NCBI RefSeq assembly: GCF_051781005.1
Contig: NZ_JBPWOA010000002.1
Coordinates: forward strand, 496,001-560,000
Direction of reading: 5' to 3'
From: Anabaena sp051781005
GTDB lineage: Bacteria; Cyanobacteriota; Cyanobacteriia; Cyanobacteriales; Nostocaceae
DNA length: 64,000 nucleotides
In this document: positions 62,127 to 64,000 of the stretch, piece by piece
Layout of the letters: each line of letters opens with the position of its first letter
Numbering within the stretch: the stretch's first letter is position 1
Position numbers and translations under genes: made by a program
The notes under the pieces: generated by a model
What the model was told of the DNA's origin: nothing
The model's input: the letters and a program-made list of their open reading frames with translations, nothing else
Databases searched by the model: none

Positions 62127-63233
62127 ATGACACAAATTCATCAAAATAATCATTATTCTGGCAAAAATAAAATAGCTATCCTCATTGAACAAGGAGTAGA
62201 GGATGTAGAATTTATCGTTCCTTGTAATGGGTTAAAACAAGCCGGAATGGAGGTGGTAGTTATTGGTTCACGGATGAATGAAAAATATAAGGGTAAACGA
62301 GGTAAATTAAGCGTACAGGCTGAAGCAACGACAGCAGAAGCTTTGGCTGAAGAGTTTGCTGCGGTGGTAATTCCTGGTGGTATGGCTCCTGATAAAATGC
62401 GGCGCAATTGTAATACAGTTTGCTTTGTCAGAGATGCGATGAATCAAGGTAAATTGGTGGCTGCAATTTGTCACGGTCCACAAGTTTTAATTGAAGGTGA
62501 TTTGCTCAAAGGTAAACAAGCAACGGGATTCACTGCTATTCGCAAAGATATCAGCAATGCTGGAGCAACTTATCTAGATGAACCGGTAGTCGTGGATGGA
62601 AATTTAATTACATCTCGTGAACCTGGAGACTTAGCAATTTTCACAACAGCCCTTTTAAACCGTTTAGGTTATGGTGGTAAAGATGTAGAATTGCCTGATG
62701 TAAACGACACAAGCGCTGAATGGTGGAAATTAGCTGATGCTTGGGGTGGTTCAACTAAGAATGAAATTATAAAAGGTTTAAATACTGCTTTAGCTGGTGA
62801 ACGTTATTCATTAGAAGCTTTAGAAAACTATGTAGAAAAAGAATCTAATCAAGAAATCAAAGTGCTGTTTCAAGAAATGATAACTAATAAACAGCATCAC
62901 ATTGAAAAACTAGAAATTTATCTTCAACGCTTGCATGAAAAACCATCTTTGGCGGCAAATGTTGCCAATCAATATGCCAAAGTAAAAGCAGCTTTGACAG
63001 GGAGTGATGATATCTATCAACTTCGTTGTGCATTGGGTGATATCCAAACAGGCATTGGTGATATGAGCAATTTGTCTGCAATGTATACTGACCCTGTAGC
63101 AACGGCAATTTTCAAAGAAATACAAAATGATTTAGGAAAATATGAACAACGATTAATAGAGCGTTATCAAGCGAGGTTAGTGACTGCTATCAAGCCTCCT
63201 AAACCAACTACTGGGGCTGCTGTGACGATGTAG
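62127..63233 (+). CDS. DJ-1/PfpI-type protein fused to a helical-bundle domain
   Basis: This protein has 368 residues. Residues 12-185 form a DJ-1/PfpI domain: the nucleophile elbow AAICHGPQVLIEG near 112 with Cys followed by His, the Glu in EQGVEDVEF near 18 and NLITSREPGDL near 168. Residues 205-345 are four long helices (ERYSLEALENYVEKESNQEI, TDPVATAIFKEIQNDLG) that look like a ferritin-like/DUF2383-type bundle. The first domain suggests a protease, glyoxalase-like or chaperone role in stress. The fusion is unusual. It follows DUF2267 by 49 nt. Confidence 0.85.
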   Translation: MTQIHQNNHYSGKNKIAILIEQGVEDVEFIVPCNGLKQAGMEVVVIGSRMNEKYKGKRGKLSVQAEATTAEALAEEFAAVVIPGGMAPDKMRRNCNTVCFVRDAMNQGKLVAAICHGPQVLIEGDLLKGKQATGFTAIRKDISNAGATYLDEPVVVDGNLITSREPGDLAIFTTALLNRLGYGGKDVELPDVNDTSAEWWKLADAWGGSTKNEIIKGLNTALAGERYSLEALENYVEKESNQEIKVLFQEMITNKQHHIEKLEIYLQRLHEKPSLAANVANQYAKVKAALTGSDDIYQLRCALGDIQTGIGDMSNLSAMYTDPVATAIFKEIQNDLGKYEQRLIERYQARLVTAIKPPKPTTGAAVTM

Positions 63234-63300
63234 AATTTTCGTTTTTTCAACGAAATACTTCAAAGTTATTTCTCAAACTATAATTTCTGGAAGGATGTTT

Positions 63301-63696
63301 ATGAACAAGTTTTTTAAGAATCTAAAACGTGTTAATTTACGTCCAATTTTGGTAATATTTTTTGTAATATTAACCTTTTTTGGACTCCAATCTTTTGGAC
63401 ATAGTCATACTATGTTAGTAGCACAAGCGGATACTGTGAAAACGCCGGAAGGTGTTTATTACAAAGGTACTCCAGATGCATCAGAAATAAGGAATGATCA
63501 AAAAAGACTCAAAGATACTGGTGATAATATTAAAGAAAGACTCAATCTTGATGAACCAATTCCTGAATCTACAAGAGAGTTTTTAAACGATGTACAAACA
63601 AATGTTGAAAAATCTGTAGAGCCAATTACTGGAACTCGACATGGATATTACCAAGAGAATATACCACCAGAAAGAATATTAAGAGACAAGATGTAA
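63301..63696 (+). CDS. Small exported or anchored protein of unknown function
   Basis: This protein has 131 residues from MNKFFKNLKR. A signal or anchor helix (LRPILVIFFVILTFFGLQSF) is followed by a polar mature part with YYKGTPDASEIRNDQKRLKDTGDNIKE cut here into helix and loop, and ends ENIPPERILRD. I recall similar short proteins in Nostocales but no function. GGAAGG lies 6 nt before ATG 63301; an ATG at 63295 is in frame but too close to it. Confidence 0.7.
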   Translation: MNKFFKNLKRVNLRPILVIFFVILTFFGLQSFGHSHTMLVAQADTVKTPEGVYYKGTPDASEIRNDQKRLKDTGDNIKERLNLDEPIPESTREFLNDVQTNVEKSVEPITGTRHGYYQENIPPERILRDKM

Positions 63697-63755
63697 CTAA
63701 TAAATCTGTTTTGTGCTTTATATTCATGCCAACGCTTTTTGTAGCCTAGATTATT

Positions 63756-64000
63756 ATGAGTGACACCAGTGTTAAAAAAGTAGATTCTGCCTATTCCCCA
63801 AAAGGTCAACTTGGTCAAAAGTATCTTGCATCTGGTAAAACTGTTTCTATGCGGCTATGGGAAAATGAGGAACCAGGTGAGGAAAAACAGCCAACTCAGC
63901 GAGAATATGAGACAGTTGGTTATGTAATTAATGGTCAAGCAGAATTGGATATTGCAGGACAAACCATTTTGCTAGAAAGAGGAAGTTCTTGGGTTGTACC
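63756..64000 (+). CDS. Cupin domain protein (3' end outside window)
   Basis: The first 81 codons are visible. After SDTSVKKVDSAYSPKG the frame reads ETVGYVINGQAELDIAGQ and LERGSSWVV, which is the first cupin motif region and the start of the second (GxxxxI/VP). It is a small one-domain cupin, possibly metal-binding, co-directional with the stress-like genes before it. The product is cut by the window end, so its C-terminus is not known. Confidence 0.75.
   Translation, partial: MSDTSVKKVDSAYSPKGQLGQKYLASGKTVSMRLWENEEPGEEKQPTQREYETVGYVINGQAELDIAGQTILLERGSSWVV

Noticed and set aside
1..64000. CRISPR arrays, rRNA and tRNA genes
   Set aside because: No regularly spaced direct repeats of 28-37 bp and no cloverleaf or rRNA-like segments were recognised; a tRNAscan/Infernal run would settle tRNAs and small RNAs.

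Overview
The window most likely comes from a filamentous, heterocyst-forming cyanobacterium of the Nostocales. The evidence is a CnfR/PatB-type ferredoxin-HTH regulator next to a nif-type ferredoxin III (FdxB) and a complete cox2-style cytochrome oxidase operon, an xisH/xisI pair, many HIP1 octamers (GCGATCGC), heptameric STRR tracts, and many small palindromic repeats and MITE-like elements. The DNA is AT-rich and genes lie on both strands with long spacers. No rRNA, tRNA or CRISPR array was recognised.

Layout. 0.2-4.2 kb: exported MsrB, xisI with a nonsense-interrupted xisH, a restriction-fold orphan, a degenerate metallo-beta-lactamase-fold protein and a small Cys/Met-rich copper-storage-like protein. 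4.2-10.9 kb: heterocyst energy and redox island, patB(cnfR) divergent from fdxB, then coxB-coxA-coxC. 11.1-14.4 kb: two Uma2-family nuclease-like genes and an overlapping ATPase/TOPRIM-like pair that looks like a defence module. 14.5-16.6 kb: a TPR protein, a cupin and an ArsC-like nitrogenase-associated protein, plausibly belonging with the heterocyst island but separated from it by the defence genes. 16.8-21.1 kb: a 1199-residue NACHT-HEAT protein and a two-gene HNH unit whose nuclease gene is frameshifted. 21.3-30.1 kb: FAD monooxygenase, ssb, beta-hydroxyacid dehydrogenase, MidA-like methyltransferase, dicarboxylate/amino acid symporter and an MBOAT/SGNH acylation pair.

30.4-42.8 kb: a sulfur, thiol and metal neighbourhood with Crp and Rrf2 regulators, cysK, three paralogous CadD-type transporters, two TauE/SafE exporters (one with a DUF1634 partner), an APC permease, a transglutaminase-like protein and a PAP2 phosphatase. 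43.4-53.3 kb: SDR oxidoreductase, SNF2 helicase with a SWIM zinc-finger partner, a DUF928 protein, a PQQ-type sugar dehydrogenase lipoprotein, a hicB gene broken by a 25-nt palindromic insertion, and a rhomboid protease.

53.5-59.1 kb: a third Uma2 gene, then four closely spaced co-directional genes encoding a large dynamin-like GTPase, a second P-loop GTPase, a tail-anchored unknown protein and a TPR protein. This operon is the best candidate for an undescribed system. 60-64 kb: a sucrase/ferredoxin-like protein, a spacer with nested MITEs, DUF2267, a DJ-1/PfpI-helical fusion, a small exported protein and a cupin gene cut by the window end.

Two themes stand out. Heterocyst oxygen and nitrogenase genes are interleaved with conflict and defence genes. 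Small repeats are actively remodelling the region: there are MITEs with readable target-site duplications, a nested insertion, a repeat that has broken a gene, and repeats that appear to have been absorbed in frame.
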